64,000 nucleotides of DNA, taken from positions 1-64,000 of the forward strand of contig NCSJ02000184.1 of the NCBI GenBank assembly GCA_002812745.2, read 5' to 3'. This document shows positions 23,901 to 32,849 of the stretch, in pieces. A program made the position numbers and the translations under genes. The notes under the pieces were generated by a model. That model worked only from the letters and a program-made list of their open reading frames with translations. It was not told the DNA's origin and made no database searches. The number at the start of each line of letters is the position of its first letter. Position 1 is the first letter of the stretch. The stretch comes from Scytalidium lignicola. Lineage: Eukaryota > Ascomycota > Leotiomycetes.

Positions 23901-25396
23901 CTGAGCCGGTACGGGATGCAGAGGCAATACCGGATCTGGCACCAGAAGCAGAACCTATCCTTGAGTCCAAGGTAGAGCCACCACAAGAACATGATTCTGT
24001 GAGGGAGGATCGAAGCGTTGATGTACTTTCGGAGCATGTGGCCGGTATATCGGAATTTAAAGAACTTGACAGCACTTCTAAGGATATCGTTGAACCATCA
24101 ACTTTTGGAGATTTAGCAGGGATAGGCCAGTCGATGCCGGCAGCAACTCTGGAGGAGGCAGGAGGGGAAACAACGACGAGAGACACTCCTCTAGAACAAG
24201 CAGCTACGGATATACCTATAATAGAGGAACCAACTATGATAGGAGAAGTTGAAACTACTACTGATAGAGGAATTGTGGAAGAACAAGGACAACGCTTTGA
24301 ATTTGCCGAGGATCACGGAAAGGAGAGTGATCTTTTGTCCCCAAAGCAAGAACGGCGTCATAAGCACAGGTCAAAACATCGGTCTGGCCATCATAGTTCC
24401 AGCAAAGACGGTGTTCAGGATGATTTTCATCATTTACACCCCCATCATAAGCGTCATGATAGTGGTGGAGCCTCTCCTAAAACAATATTATTCGAGTTAC
24501 CCCCCAAACCAATCCGTCATGATAGTGGAATCAGTACAGGCAGCGGCGGTTCTGGCTCTCATCATAAAAGACGGCATTCGGAACGTACTCCAGAAGAGCA
24601 AGAACGACATGACAGGCGAAAAGCTGAGCGAAGAGCAGCAAGAGAAAAAGTTGTTGAGGCCGAGACAATTATTGATGATGGGATAGCTCTTAACGTTTCT
24701 ACTACAGAAGCCGCTAGCAGAAAGTCGCCGAGAGGATATAGTATCAACAAGCCCAACTATTCATATGGAAGTAGGGAGGGAGAAATGGAACGAAAACCTG
24801 GACTGCTCGAACTAACTGTTGGAGAGAGTGTTGTAAGAGTCCCTTTCTTAGCGACGAGTGAGCCACATCAGAGGGAGATAAAGGAGGAAGTTGTTCGGTT
24901 GGCTCCAGATCGCAGGAAAACTCTGGGAAGCGACCGACATAGATCCATCAGTGATGGAAGACCATATTCACATCCTAGTTCCCATAGAGATAGACACAGC
25001 GAGCGAGAGAGGTATCGTACCGAGGAGGAGAAAGAAGCAAGACGAGCCAGGAAACTGAGAGAGAGGGAAGAGCAAATCGCCAGAGACATGGCTGAGGAGG
25101 AATCAAGAAGGCATAGAGAGAGGGATGATGAATCAAGGAGAATCAGGAGAGAAGAACGGAAAAGGAGAAGAGATGCCGAGGAGAAAGAAGGCGTTCTTGA
25201 GAGTGAAAACAGAGATATCGTGCGAAGTGTTCATAGTGAGAAAACACACAGTGAGAAAACAGACAGTGAGCGAATTGTTCCAATAAAGACTAGGAGGGGA
25301 AGCAACCACATAAGGTCGAGAATTATCGAGCCCGAGCGGCCAAAAGGAACGTTGAAATCCCTTGTCTCGTTTGGGAAGAGGATTTTGAGTGCTTGA
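20954..25396 (+). CDS. Very large low-complexity Glu/Pro/Lys-rich repeat protein
   Basis: One open frame of 1480 residues; no known enzyme domain. After an unreliable N-terminus there are four lysine blocks of the type KKKGKxKGxKKGKKG (DNA about 21297-21362, 21490-21545, 22024-22080 and 22240-22300), separated by degenerate 3-6 residue repeats based on EPVEP. A long acidic part follows (tryptophan motif DDWDEAKSVDSWEEDFPD, then three 30-40 residue repeats with AEEAVVEEEA at about 23270-23520). The last 350 residues switch to basic: HKHRSKHRSGHHSS, two RHDSG motifs, then a long Arg/Glu coiled-coil-like region and a basic tail ending KSLVSFGKRILSA. It resembles fungal proteins loosely called involucrin-repeat proteins. 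The first 40 or so residues look non-coding; the true start may be ATG 21086 or upstream exons (see 20805-20868). Function unknown. Confidence 0.75.
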   Translation: MSRPANSWTPLHLRLAKREQIFSSHIQLMVRKTARWMPVCVQNGMFVSRTNQTPDTVDDALNPDGEVAKDSTDQVEGEDITGNAAQSTDVLESGGDQPQQSIEQEGDWSALPVTKKSKKTAKKNTKGDKKGKKGAQDWESPVDEAPTIPIESIQPIEAATPAEPVELDELDGSEQNGKGSSSKKKGKAKGKKGKKGGNSTPLAAEDPISPTEPELAEPVDDVEPVEPTKPVEPVELIEPIESVGPVESVEHVETTQVADLAEPIEIAEPPQTLGSAEVAEPADPVEPSEPVEVAEAVVDHIEAARSVEPVETVKPDENTEPIHAADVTGPAKAGDPVEIIEPVKPEVEESDILSKGLNAKKKGKGKGGKKGKKGNNNTPLQESEELGEPTEPEIVEPVKPPTPVEPLEPVDPIASGEPEEPEELETKGSNGKKKGKGKAAKKGKNGKQKAWETAVTKDVTPKEKAEAETIPVGGTVPSDLPTPPQSEGESDQSSAASEAVDESNSRSPIDEAADSVPEQEPETTTESTSEPPINESTTTPVIEASVELSEELAIAPADETGEGQELAPEAAEEIIDITESLDENPSNEEAAADEQVNESAGEVVSDPEPVVETANLELAQDDIEPERPQESVAKEVIATEDLETKEVQIKEVEQAPASEGPEVEETTDQAMGKDLQGAEVDDWDEAKSVDSWEEDFPDADPTTEDNHETEIGESKEELDDWELDEEEEEEPEPAVEPTSEDHAAEQAAPEVHNIEEPASIEVAAKEPEVGEPAAEEAVVEEEALDDPILEEPTHKEPTIEVPTAEEAVVEEEAREESSTEAPIPEDPVVEEPASEVPAIKEHTPAEEAVVEDDAKYEPLAEETAPKETVTEEPALDDPLVEESTTEEASPEDSAVGEPGSKEPAQGDEKREESPPEEPLVEEPVEEPNASDEPAFGQPIEEPVNWGSKEEGLVNLNEVIDDIKPSELQLDLEPILDQELEPVTEPVRDAEAIPDLAPEAEPILESKVEPPQEHDSVREDRSVDVLSEHVAGISEFKELDSTSKDIVEPSTFGDLAGIGQSMPAATLEEAGGETTTRDTPLEQAATDIPIIEEPTMIGEVETTTDRGIVEEQGQRFEFAEDHGKESDLLSPKQERRHKHRSKHRSGHHSSSKDGVQDDFHHLHPHHKRHDSGGASPKTILFELPPKPIRHDSGISTGSGGSGSHHKRRHSERTPEEQERHDRRKAERRAAREKVVEAETIIDDGIALNVSTTEAASRKSPRGYSINKPNYSYGSREGEMERKPGLLELTVGESVVRVPFLATSEPHQREIKEEVVRLAPDRRKTLGSDRHRSISDGRPYSHPSSHRDRHSERERYRTEEEKEARRARKLREREEQIARDMAEEESRRHRERDDESRRIRREERKRRRDAEEKEGVLESENRDIVRSVHSEKTHSEKTDSERIVPIKTRRGSNHIRSRIIEPERPKGTLKSLVSFGKRILSA
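21297..22300 (+). repeat. Four lysine-rich repeat blocks within EPVE-type degenerate repeats
   Basis: Inside the large protein, four DNA blocks encode K/G-rich motifs (KKKGKAKGKKGKKGG, KKKGKGKGGKKGKKG, KKKGKGKAAKKGKNG and an earlier more diverged copy). Blocks 2 and 3 are followed by N(S/N)TPL, and between the blocks the sequence repeats EPVEPxEP. The period between blocks is irregular, so this is an old, diverged repeat and not a fresh minisatellite. Confidence 0.7.
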
Positions 25397-26215
25397 GTTT
25401 ACGAAAAATGATCTTTTCATTACGGACATTCCTCATGATAGGATTCGTGGCAAATGGTATAGTATATGGGTTTCATTTTCTTACGAAGGGTATTGGGTTC
25501 ACTAAAAAGTTTATTTCTTGGCTATGCTATTATTATATGTGGGTTTTCGTAGTCTTGGGTCATGGGTTTCTTAGCGATGGATGTCATGATGTACGGTTCA
25601 GTCTTTGAAGGATACGAGTTTGAAGGATTCTGATTTGTTGTTTTCATACATGTATTTTCATATCGTTTTTCACATGTGGGATAAGCTTCCCGATGCAGAG
25701 GAGGATCTCGTTTCATTTCCATGTATTGAATTAAGATATTTGTTATTTGTTATGGCTATCGCTTTCATATTTCCTTACTTTAAATGTTTCCTTGAAACAA
25801 ATATTCTCATTGGATATCTTATTGAAGGTGCCAAGTTGTAGTTAAAAGTTTTAATCATTGTCTCATCAATTCCTTAGTCTTGTTTTTTGCTTGTTCAATA
25901 TATTTATGTCTATCTAATGATCACACCATATCAATTTCATCATTTTCAATTCTCCTATATTTCGGTATAATACCATTTATATCATGTAAAGTAAACGTAC
26001 TAAGAAAAGCAAGGGCTACAGTTATCAGTTAGGAAGCAATAGCGCCGTTGGAACAATGTACCACATTAACCTCACCAGTACCATCAGACAACCGAATGCC
26101 CATTTCACTCAAGAGTCTCATATTAGCCCATTTAAACTATGTACTTTACATCATCCGCCAGATTGTAGTCCCTGCATTTCAACCACCCCAGTTTCAGAAA
26201 TGGAATCAAGAGAGT
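25397..26215. other. Convergent intergenic region
   Basis: About 820 bases, AT-rich, between two converging genes. A hydrophobic frame at 25393-25608 overlaps the end of the preceding gene and is most likely 3' UTR. No gene supported. Confidence 0.5.
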
Positions 26216-26775
26216 TTATTTACTAGAACCGAACCAGCTAGAGAAACCACTCTTAGCCTTGGCAGCTCCATCCTCAACCTTCTTATCGAATGCATTGATC
26301 TTTTCTTTCGCGTCTTTGCGGATCTCTGAGCCATATTGATCGACTTTAGATTCAGCCTTTGCGAGTTCTGCACGGGCTTTGTCTGCCTATGGGGGTAGGT
26401 CAGTAAGATGTAGCTCTCGGCATTTGTTATAGGAAGTAGAGATTGGCGGAGATGAATCCGTCAAAGATGGATGAGAGCAACAACGAGCTAAGTAAAGTGA
26501 AGACTCACGGCTGCGTCAAGCTTGTGCTCTGCAGCATTAACTGTACTGTCTCGATTGGGAAGCTCCCCCTTAACCTTCGCCGAGGCAGTCGAGATGTCAG
26601 CTATACTGCATTAGCATCCGCTTCAGATCATATCGCGTGATAAGATTGGGCTTTTACATTCGAACTTCTTCTCTGCCGCCTTTGGATCTCCTCCGGCTTT
26701 GTATAGGTAATAGCCTACCCCGCCCGCAGCAGTCAGGCCGATCAAGAGAGGAGCATTGGACTTCTGCGCCGCCAT
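26216..26775 (-). CDS. Small single-membrane-span fungal protein
   Basis: Three short exons (26775-26658, 26600-26509 and 26386-26216) join in phase to 126 residues; none is long enough to stand out as an open frame. The N-terminus MAAQKSNAPLLIGLTAAGG followed by VGYYLY is one hydrophobic span, then GGDPKAAEKKFE and a charged, helical Lys/Ala/Glu-rich tail (ADKARAELAKAESKVDQYG) ending FSSWFGSSK. This layout matches small fungal proteins that databases often label calcofluor white hypersensitive protein; I recall the label but not strong functional proof. Probably an organelle membrane protein with a soluble helical tail. Splice sites are GTAAAA..TAG and GTGAGT..TAG. Divergent from the dysferlin-domain gene. 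Confidence 0.78.
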
Positions 26776-27607
26776 TGTGATTGATATGGAGATGCTGAAC
26801 AGTTGAGATGTGGGTTAACGGTTATTAATGAGATATAGAGACGAATATAATAAGTAACTATATATCAGGTATAGTCATCAGCAGTCTTTATGAGGCGTGA
26901 GGAGACACGAGGTTGGTACTTGTATTGCATGACTGCGGGCGAGGCCATGATTGGACGGAGAGCTGTTTGTTGCGAGGCAATGAAATGGAGGGATGAGAGC
27001 ACACGTCATAGAGGTGCGTGTAGCGAATTGTGGTGCAAGATTATCACTCCCGTTCCTGGTTTCTGTCAGAATGCTAAGTTCTGCTGCTGCATAATCAGGA
27101 GTGCATTTATCAATTATTCATAGTCATCATCGCACACCCTCCATCACAGCAAACGTGAGTCTGGAAGCTCGTCCAGTTCTTGGCCCAAAGTCAATATTTC
27201 TCTCTGCCCACGTATTTCTAGCTTTCATGGACATATGCCAAAGTGCCAAGGCACTCCTGCCCCGAGCAAGCTTCATAACCTGATACCCCTGCTCGGTAAT
27301 TTGCCTTTATGGATTGCGCTCGAGCCCATATCGACTTTTATCCAGGAAGACGAGGCTCACAACCAAGGCATTTCTTCTTTGTGATGTAGCCGAACTATCG
27401 TCATTCAATTTACGAACAGCAACTACATCACAAATGGCACCGTCTGTCAGATAGTTGCCTTTGAGAAATATTATCACTATTTTCAAGACAACCTTATTTT
27501 CCTCGCCAGCTATCGGGGGAAAAATAGCTTCTTGGCCTGTCCAGGCTCTGGACCCAAGGCTCTGTCTGCAGCAATGCTAGCGTAGTTCCAATACTCTATC
27601 ACTAGAT
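26776..27607. promoter_or_regulatory. Divergent intergenic region
   Basis: About 830 bases between divergent starts. Frames at 26890-27123 and 27101-27283 are short and lack family features. No gene seen. Confidence 0.5.
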
Positions 27608-29032
27608 ATGCCTCTACAACTCCACCACTCCAAACGTCGCCCAGCACCACTCTCTAATGCAGACTGTGACCATGAAATCACACTGGTCGATTCTACTGTT
27701 CTGGCAGTTCAAACCTCGCATACTCGTCGTCGATCGGTCAACGATGAGTTCGGCTCCCCCTCGCAGTCAGAATCGCCTAGAAGGTACAGCGATGCCTCGA
27801 AACACCACGTGAGAGCTGAGATTACCCGGTTGAAATATGGAAAGTTTCAAGGGAGGAAGTCGGCTGAGGAGGACAGACCAGAACTAGCGGTGGCCGATTC
27901 AGAAGTTGAAGACAATGGTGAAAATACAGAGAATAGGGGCCGGACTAGTACCAGTTCGAATGTCAGACTCAAAGTCAGCCAGACGGAATCCGAGAGTGCT
28001 ATTGATGTGTTATATGAGAATCAAAGAGGATTGATTCTCTGTGGTATGAAGTTGTTCTCATCTAGAGCACTTGGCAATCTTGACCCTGCCCCATGGACAA
28101 ATATTGCCCAAAAACCGAGCGCTACCGACATTACAAATGCGCAACCACCGGATCCCTCTTGGGAATGGGCTTGGAAAGATTGGTCGGTCAACCATGATGA
28201 TGGAGTGGATGATGAAGGCTGGGAATATTCTTTCGCTTTCGCAAAGGGATTCTCGTGGCATGGGGCATCATGGTACAAATCCTTTGTCCGTCGGAGAGCC
28301 TGGATTAGGAAACGAGTTAAGAGAAAGGATGGTGATCAGATTGAGCCACGCAGCAGCGAGATGTTATCTCCGGATTACTTCTCGGTACAGCCTTCTCGAA
28401 GTAATAGTAAGAGTCGGATATCGAGTTCAGAGGGAGACCCAAGGGCTAGTAGGAATAGTATTGGAATGTCATCTAGGTATGAAATGGAAGATGAACCAAC
28501 TGTGGCGGAGGATATAACTACGATCGGGAAACTGATTGAGGTATTACGAAATTTGAGAATTGATAGGGAGAAGGTGGAGGCAATTGAAAACTTTTGTTCT
28601 CATGGTGGTGACGAGGTCGGCTTGATGAAAGACAACATGAGTGACATCATGCATCAATTTGTGTTCCAAGCCTCTCGGCGATTACTTCTCTCTCACCTCA
28701 CAAAGATCCTCGAAGACATAGCTAGCGAAGAAAGAGCAGAAACAGATAAAGAACCTAGTCAGGCCGCCATGACGAAGAAACGGATTCATGACCTTGAGGA
28801 AGCAGTGAGAGCTGCAGATGCAGAGGTCAATAAATTAGAGTTTCCAAATGATGGCAAAGGCATGGGGGGACATGTGGACGAAGTTTTGGGAAACTTGGAT
28901 AGCAATATGCCTGGAAATTTGGTGTCCGAGAGTCAGAATGATATTACTACAGAAGGCGGAGATAATGGAAGAGAAGCATCACCGAGATCAGAGGGAATTG
29001 ATAAGGGAAAGGGAAAGGGGAAAGAAGCTTAG
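27608..29032 (+). CDS. Dysferlin (DysF)-domain protein, Mug65/Spo73-like
   Basis: Single-exon frame of 474 residues. The centre, about residues 135-240, is a dysferlin/peroxin fold: YENQRGLILCGMKLFSSRAL, then DPAPWT, PDPSWEWAWKDWSV, DDEGWEYSFAFAKGFSWHG and WYKSFVRRRAWIRKR. These Trp/Arg pairs are typical of DysFN/DysFC repeats found in peroxins and in yeast Spo73 and fission yeast Mug65, which act at membranes, in Spo73's case during prospore membrane growth. The flanks are polar and disordered, the N-terminus is Arg/Ser-rich, and residues 380-420 may form a coiled coil. No transmembrane segment is seen, unlike the Pex23-30 peroxins, so a soluble or peripheral protein is likely. The exact role is inferred only from the fold. 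Confidence 0.8.
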   Translation: MPLQLHHSKRRPAPLSNADCDHEITLVDSTVLAVQTSHTRRRSVNDEFGSPSQSESPRRYSDASKHHVRAEITRLKYGKFQGRKSAEEDRPELAVADSEVEDNGENTENRGRTSTSSNVRLKVSQTESESAIDVLYENQRGLILCGMKLFSSRALGNLDPAPWTNIAQKPSATDITNAQPPDPSWEWAWKDWSVNHDDGVDDEGWEYSFAFAKGFSWHGASWYKSFVRRRAWIRKRVKRKDGDQIEPRSSEMLSPDYFSVQPSRSNSKSRISSSEGDPRASRNSIGMSSRYEMEDEPTVAEDITTIGKLIEVLRNLRIDREKVEAIENFCSHGGDEVGLMKDNMSDIMHQFVFQASRRLLLSHLTKILEDIASEERAETDKEPSQAAMTKKRIHDLEEAVRAADAEVNKLEFPNDGKGMGGHVDEVLGNLDSNMPGNLVSESQNDITTEGGDNGREASPRSEGIDKGKGKGKEA

Positions 29033-29372
29033 GAGTCTAAAAGGCATTGGTATTTATATAGCCAAGCTCACTTATTTTTATAGTCTTAGCTTAGCGTTTG
29101 TTTAGGAGTTCTGGTGTATGTCCATAAGCAAATTTAAATATAATAATATACAGTACAGTACGATATCTTAAGACTCTTTCACTTCAAAGTACGATTTGCT
29201 ATCAAATTGAGGGGTCTTTCTGAGGGGTCTTTCTGAAATGAGGTCGGTCACGTGTCGGACAGAACAAGCATCATCGTGTTTGCTCTGTTTGCCAAAAGAG
29301 TTTCAAGCAACTTTAGGAAAGCTCAACGGACCCTTGATAATCAGAATACCTATCTTGATCATGTTATAACGA
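29033..29372. promoter_or_regulatory. Intergenic region with tandem AGGGG-containing repeat
   Basis: 340 bases between two same-strand genes. Two adjacent copies of a 14-base unit, GAGGGGTCTTTCTG, lie at about 29209-29236. Each holds AGGGG, the core of the yeast stress response element. CACGTG follows at about 29249. Confidence 0.5.
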
Positions 29373-31739
29373 ATGTTGGGCAGTCAAATTAAGAGAGCGG
29401 GCCAGGATGCACTCGCTGCAGCTGCCGGCTCTACTCCCAAAAAACCACTATTATTCCTGTATCCCCAATGGATCCGGAACTCCTCCGCCTACGCGCCGCA
29501 GCAACACAACGAAGCTTCTCTATTCAGCTACGACCAAAATGAGACAGACATCTCATGCGGTAGGAAAGACTCTGATCTAGAGTCTGAACGCTCTAGAAAT
29601 TTATCACGGACTCTTGAAGTTGAAGGCAGCATCGTGAATAAGTTGGTAGCAGGAACCGGGGAGGAGTCGAAAGCCCCGCAGCAAGAGCTCATACGTAGGG
29701 TTCTTGGGAATGTGAATCGCCTAAGATACAATGCGTTGACTGATAGTCGAACCCGACAAGAGTATTTCGATCAGAGGAGGCTGGAAAGGGGCGCATGGGT
29801 ACCGGATTGGCGGGTCATACTATCAGATATGATGAAGCATACTCCTGATGCAGGAAAGTGGCTGGATAAGGCAGTTATAGTCTCAATTCCTGAGGGTCCT
29901 GGCGCCGAACAACTGATGTTTGGGATTGACGACAACATCTGGGATATTGGGAAGAAGTATGGATGTACCATCACGATAGGATCTGGCTCTGATGCTGAGG
30001 ATGGGTGTCGAGTTTTTCTATTATCTGGACCAACCACGGCTATAGGAAAGACCGCCTCTGATATTCTCAGCATTACCGAAAATAAGGCAGTTGTGAGTCT
30101 AAGAAACAAAGAAGGATTATCCCCCGATATTGTTCTCCCAAGGAGTGAACACTCCAATGTTCGTCCACTCATACGCACCGTCATGTCAGGATCTGAAGGC
30201 CGTCGAACTGTTTTGGTGACAAAGGCGGGCATGATGCCAAAGCCCACGAAATGGACAACAGCTAACTTCGCTGCCTATGTTCACAGTCTGACTAAAGTCA
30301 TTATTCCTAACCACATCCATGCCTTTGTGTATATGAAAGGTGAGGAAGGAAGGATTGATGTGGTAAATACGCTTATTGAGGTCTTTTCGGATCCCCAGGC
30401 TCAATCGGCAATATCACGGAAGGCTTTCAATGAAGCAATGATCTATCTAGTGAAACTAAACAGAATTGCGGATGCGAGGGCTCTCTTCGTTCGTATGGAC
30501 ATGGCCAAGTTACAGATGGACCCCGAGACATTTAATATAATGTTGCGAGGGGCAGCGAAAGCAGAAGATCTACATAATTTCCACTATGTTCTTCATCTCA
30601 TGCTTAGATGGGGATTCACCCCTAATCCGCATACTTGGATTTCATTCTTAATGGCAGTGAAAGATGTTCGAATCAAAGCACACATTATTTCTGCGATGAA
30701 GCGTAAAGGACTTGTCAACCACACATCTGTGCTGAAGAGTGTTGGCGAGCAGCTTGTGAGTGAAGAAATCACGTTCTCGTTAGAAAAGGGTCAAAGCCTA
30801 GAAGAGTTTCTCCAGAGAATGGATTACCAATATGGACATTCATGGTTGACAACGTCGGGTGGAAACCGTATTTTACATGTTCTCGGAAGCCATGGCCTAA
30901 TATTTCAGTGCTGGAAATTCTTGCAGGAGATGGAAAAGCGTTTCGTCAAGATCGATACTGTCTCAATCAACACTTGTCTATCTCATTGTACGACTTTTGA
31001 AAATTTGGAGAGCGCCATAGAGATCATAAAGCGGTTGTGGAACTTTCAACCAGATGATCTCACATTCTCCCTGCTCTTTAAGCTGGCAACTTCCTCGGAT
31101 AGGCTCAACAACTTCAATGTTGCGAAGGTGGTTTGGAAATATGCCTGTTTATCGGCTGGGACAACTGCGAAAATGAGAGCCTTCATGACACGGGGCTTGA
31201 AAAGAGCGACAGATCGTCACTCCGAAGAATCCCAGGGTACCCTCAAAGATTTCGCTCGTCGATATACTGGGTTAATGATCATTGGGGTGCCTTCTCGTCA
31301 GTTTCCAACCAAGAAAGTTGAAGTTGCACCCAAAGTTCTTCCACCACCGGAAACAATAGACGAAGAGTTTCGAGGTAGTGTTGGCTCACTTCCCAACTCT
31401 GCCATCATAGCCACGCCAACTATAGATGACGAGGCCCTCTTTATTCGACGTATCCTCTCCAGCTATCAATTCTCCAAAGGGGAAAGAATGGAGTGGTACG
31501 ATATAGTCCGAACAATGCTGCTACGTGACTGTAATGCTTTTAAAGAGTGGCATCCCGCGAAACCTTTTGGAGACTTGTTAGTGGAGGCATTGGCGCGAGA
31601 GCAAGAATGGAAACGGCAGTGGAAAAATACCTTAGCTCCCTTAGGTCCGGACGAGTTACGGTGGAGGCTGGACAACGCCGTTTCCGTGCCGGTCAAGAGA
31701 AATGGAGGTGGACACCAGCAGATATATCAGTGGAAGTGA
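29373..31739 (+). CDS. Mitochondrial pentatricopeptide-repeat (PPR) protein
   Basis: 788-residue single-exon protein. The N-terminus (MLGSQIKRAGQDALAAAAG, then PLLFLYPQWIRNSS) is basic, hydroxylated and without acidic residues, so it is probably a mitochondrial targeting peptide. Residues about 165-235 (VIVSIPEGPGAEQLMFG...GKKYGCTITIGSGSD...VFLLSGP) look like a KH-type RNA-binding module. From about 345 to 620 there are PPR-like helical pairs, for example FNEAMIYLVKLNRIADARAL, DPETFNIMLRGAAKAEDLHN and GFTPNPHTWISFLMAV. PPR proteins of fungal mitochondria bind organellar transcripts to guide translation or processing; the specific target cannot be read from sequence. Confidence 0.82.
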   Translation: MLGSQIKRAGQDALAAAAGSTPKKPLLFLYPQWIRNSSAYAPQQHNEASLFSYDQNETDISCGRKDSDLESERSRNLSRTLEVEGSIVNKLVAGTGEESKAPQQELIRRVLGNVNRLRYNALTDSRTRQEYFDQRRLERGAWVPDWRVILSDMMKHTPDAGKWLDKAVIVSIPEGPGAEQLMFGIDDNIWDIGKKYGCTITIGSGSDAEDGCRVFLLSGPTTAIGKTASDILSITENKAVVSLRNKEGLSPDIVLPRSEHSNVRPLIRTVMSGSEGRRTVLVTKAGMMPKPTKWTTANFAAYVHSLTKVIIPNHIHAFVYMKGEEGRIDVVNTLIEVFSDPQAQSAISRKAFNEAMIYLVKLNRIADARALFVRMDMAKLQMDPETFNIMLRGAAKAEDLHNFHYVLHLMLRWGFTPNPHTWISFLMAVKDVRIKAHIISAMKRKGLVNHTSVLKSVGEQLVSEEITFSLEKGQSLEEFLQRMDYQYGHSWLTTSGGNRILHVLGSHGLIFQCWKFLQEMEKRFVKIDTVSINTCLSHCTTFENLESAIEIIKRLWNFQPDDLTFSLLFKLATSSDRLNNFNVAKVVWKYACLSAGTTAKMRAFMTRGLKRATDRHSEESQGTLKDFARRYTGLMIIGVPSRQFPTKKVEVAPKVLPPPETIDEEFRGSVGSLPNSAIIATPTIDDEALFIRRILSSYQFSKGERMEWYDIVRTMLLRDCNAFKEWHPAKPFGDLLVEALAREQEWKRQWKNTLAPLGPDELRWRLDNAVSVPVKRNGGGHQQIYQWK

Positions 31740-32231
31740 ATAACCTACAGTTAGATACGGTTTTTGTATACTATTAGACTAGTCAGCAAGATGGCTATTA
31801 CGAGGCTTTAGTCGTAATGTCAGAATATGTGTATGAATAGTACAGGGATGATGAGGAGAATGATACCCCAGTTAGAGTCTTTGCATTTAATAATTTATTG
31901 CTATGGAACTCACTCTTTTTGGTGAAGTATCTACCGTGTGCCCGTATTCAGTATCTTCTACATCATGCCATTGCATCCATCTTCCTTCCACACGTTCCAA
32001 CAGGACCCTCTTATGTATGGCACCTCTGCGTTTATGAAGCAGCGAACCACCCTACCACCACTCAGATCAACTGCCATGCCACTACTTCTTCCGCCCGAGC
32101 TCTGCTTTATTTTATGTGACCCTGTCTCTTGCAGGGTAATAATGAGACTCGTCGGCCCGGTCGTTCTAGCTTTAGAGATGCTCTGTTCACCCACAGAGAT
32201 CGAAATTACCCAGCACCTTTCGTTACTAGTC
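31740..32231. other. Convergent intergenic region PPR gene / LTO1
   Basis: About 490 bases of 3' flanks. Several overlapping 70-100 codon frames occur on both strands (for example 31938-32249) but none is protein-like. No gene supported. Confidence 0.5.
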
Positions 32232-32807
32232 TCAATGTCTTGCCTTTAAAACACTATCATCTTCAATACTACCATCGTTGCTACTCGAAAAATTTCCTTG
32301 GCCACGTGAGTCTGCCTTGGTCTCTCCTATCATCCTCTCGATAATCTTGACCTTAGCCTGTGCTCGCTTTAAACGATCATCGAAATCAGAGACTGCCTCC
32401 TCTGTATTCTCAGTGGAAAGACTATCTGACTCAGCTAGTGCATATAAGACTTTGATATGCTTCTCTAGGCGTTGGTTTTCAAGAATTCGAGGGAGTTTTA
32501 AATTTTCTTGGGAATTGCTTTCCTTCTTCATCTCCTCTTTAGATATATCCATGGGAAGGTTGGAGACAGCGGATACGTGGTCTCCAGATACAGGTGATTT
32601 TTGAGGATTATAGATCCTATTGACCCAAACAAGAGATTTCCCATGTAACTTGCCGCTTTCAATGTATTTTTCGAAGCCTTTCTCCAACCCGAAAGTTCGC
32701 CCCTCGATTCTACCAGCTTTCACGCCATCTGCCAGGCCCTGCTGATAACCATCATTGTAGAACTGTTCCTCTAGGTCCAAAATCTCGTCAAAAGGATTTA
32801 GACTCAT
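32232..32807 (-). CDS. LTO1: Lto1/ORAOV1 (Yae1-Lto1 family) protein
   Basis: 191-residue protein with the family hallmark near the N-terminus, a deca-GX3 array: YNDGYQQGLADGVKAGRIEG followed by FGLEKGFEKYIESGKLHGKSLVW (residues 17-60). In yeast, Lto1 with Yae1 is the adaptor that brings the cytosolic Fe-S assembly machinery to the ABC protein Rli1, needed for ribosome biogenesis. The rest is polar, with a Lys/Ala helix near RLKRAQAKVKIIERMIG. The start is ATG 32807, since the frame upstream of it begins with a non-ATG codon. No intron is needed. Confidence 0.9.
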   Translation of the reverse strand: MSLNPFDEILDLEEQFYNDGYQQGLADGVKAGRIEGRTFGLEKGFEKYIESGKLHGKSLVWVNRIYNPQKSPVSGDHVSAVSNLPMDISKEEMKKESNSQENLKLPRILENQRLEKHIKVLYALAESDSLSTENTEEAVSDFDDRLKRAQAKVKIIERMIGETKADSRGQGNFSSSNDGSIEDDSVLKARH

Positions 32808-32849
32808 ATTTGAACTCAAACCTAGTTTAAATTTCAGTTGAGATTATAT

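Noticed and set aside
25393..25608. Hydrophobic 71-codon frame overlapping the end of the giant gene
   Set aside because: AT-rich 3' flank, overlaps the stop, no homologous features.
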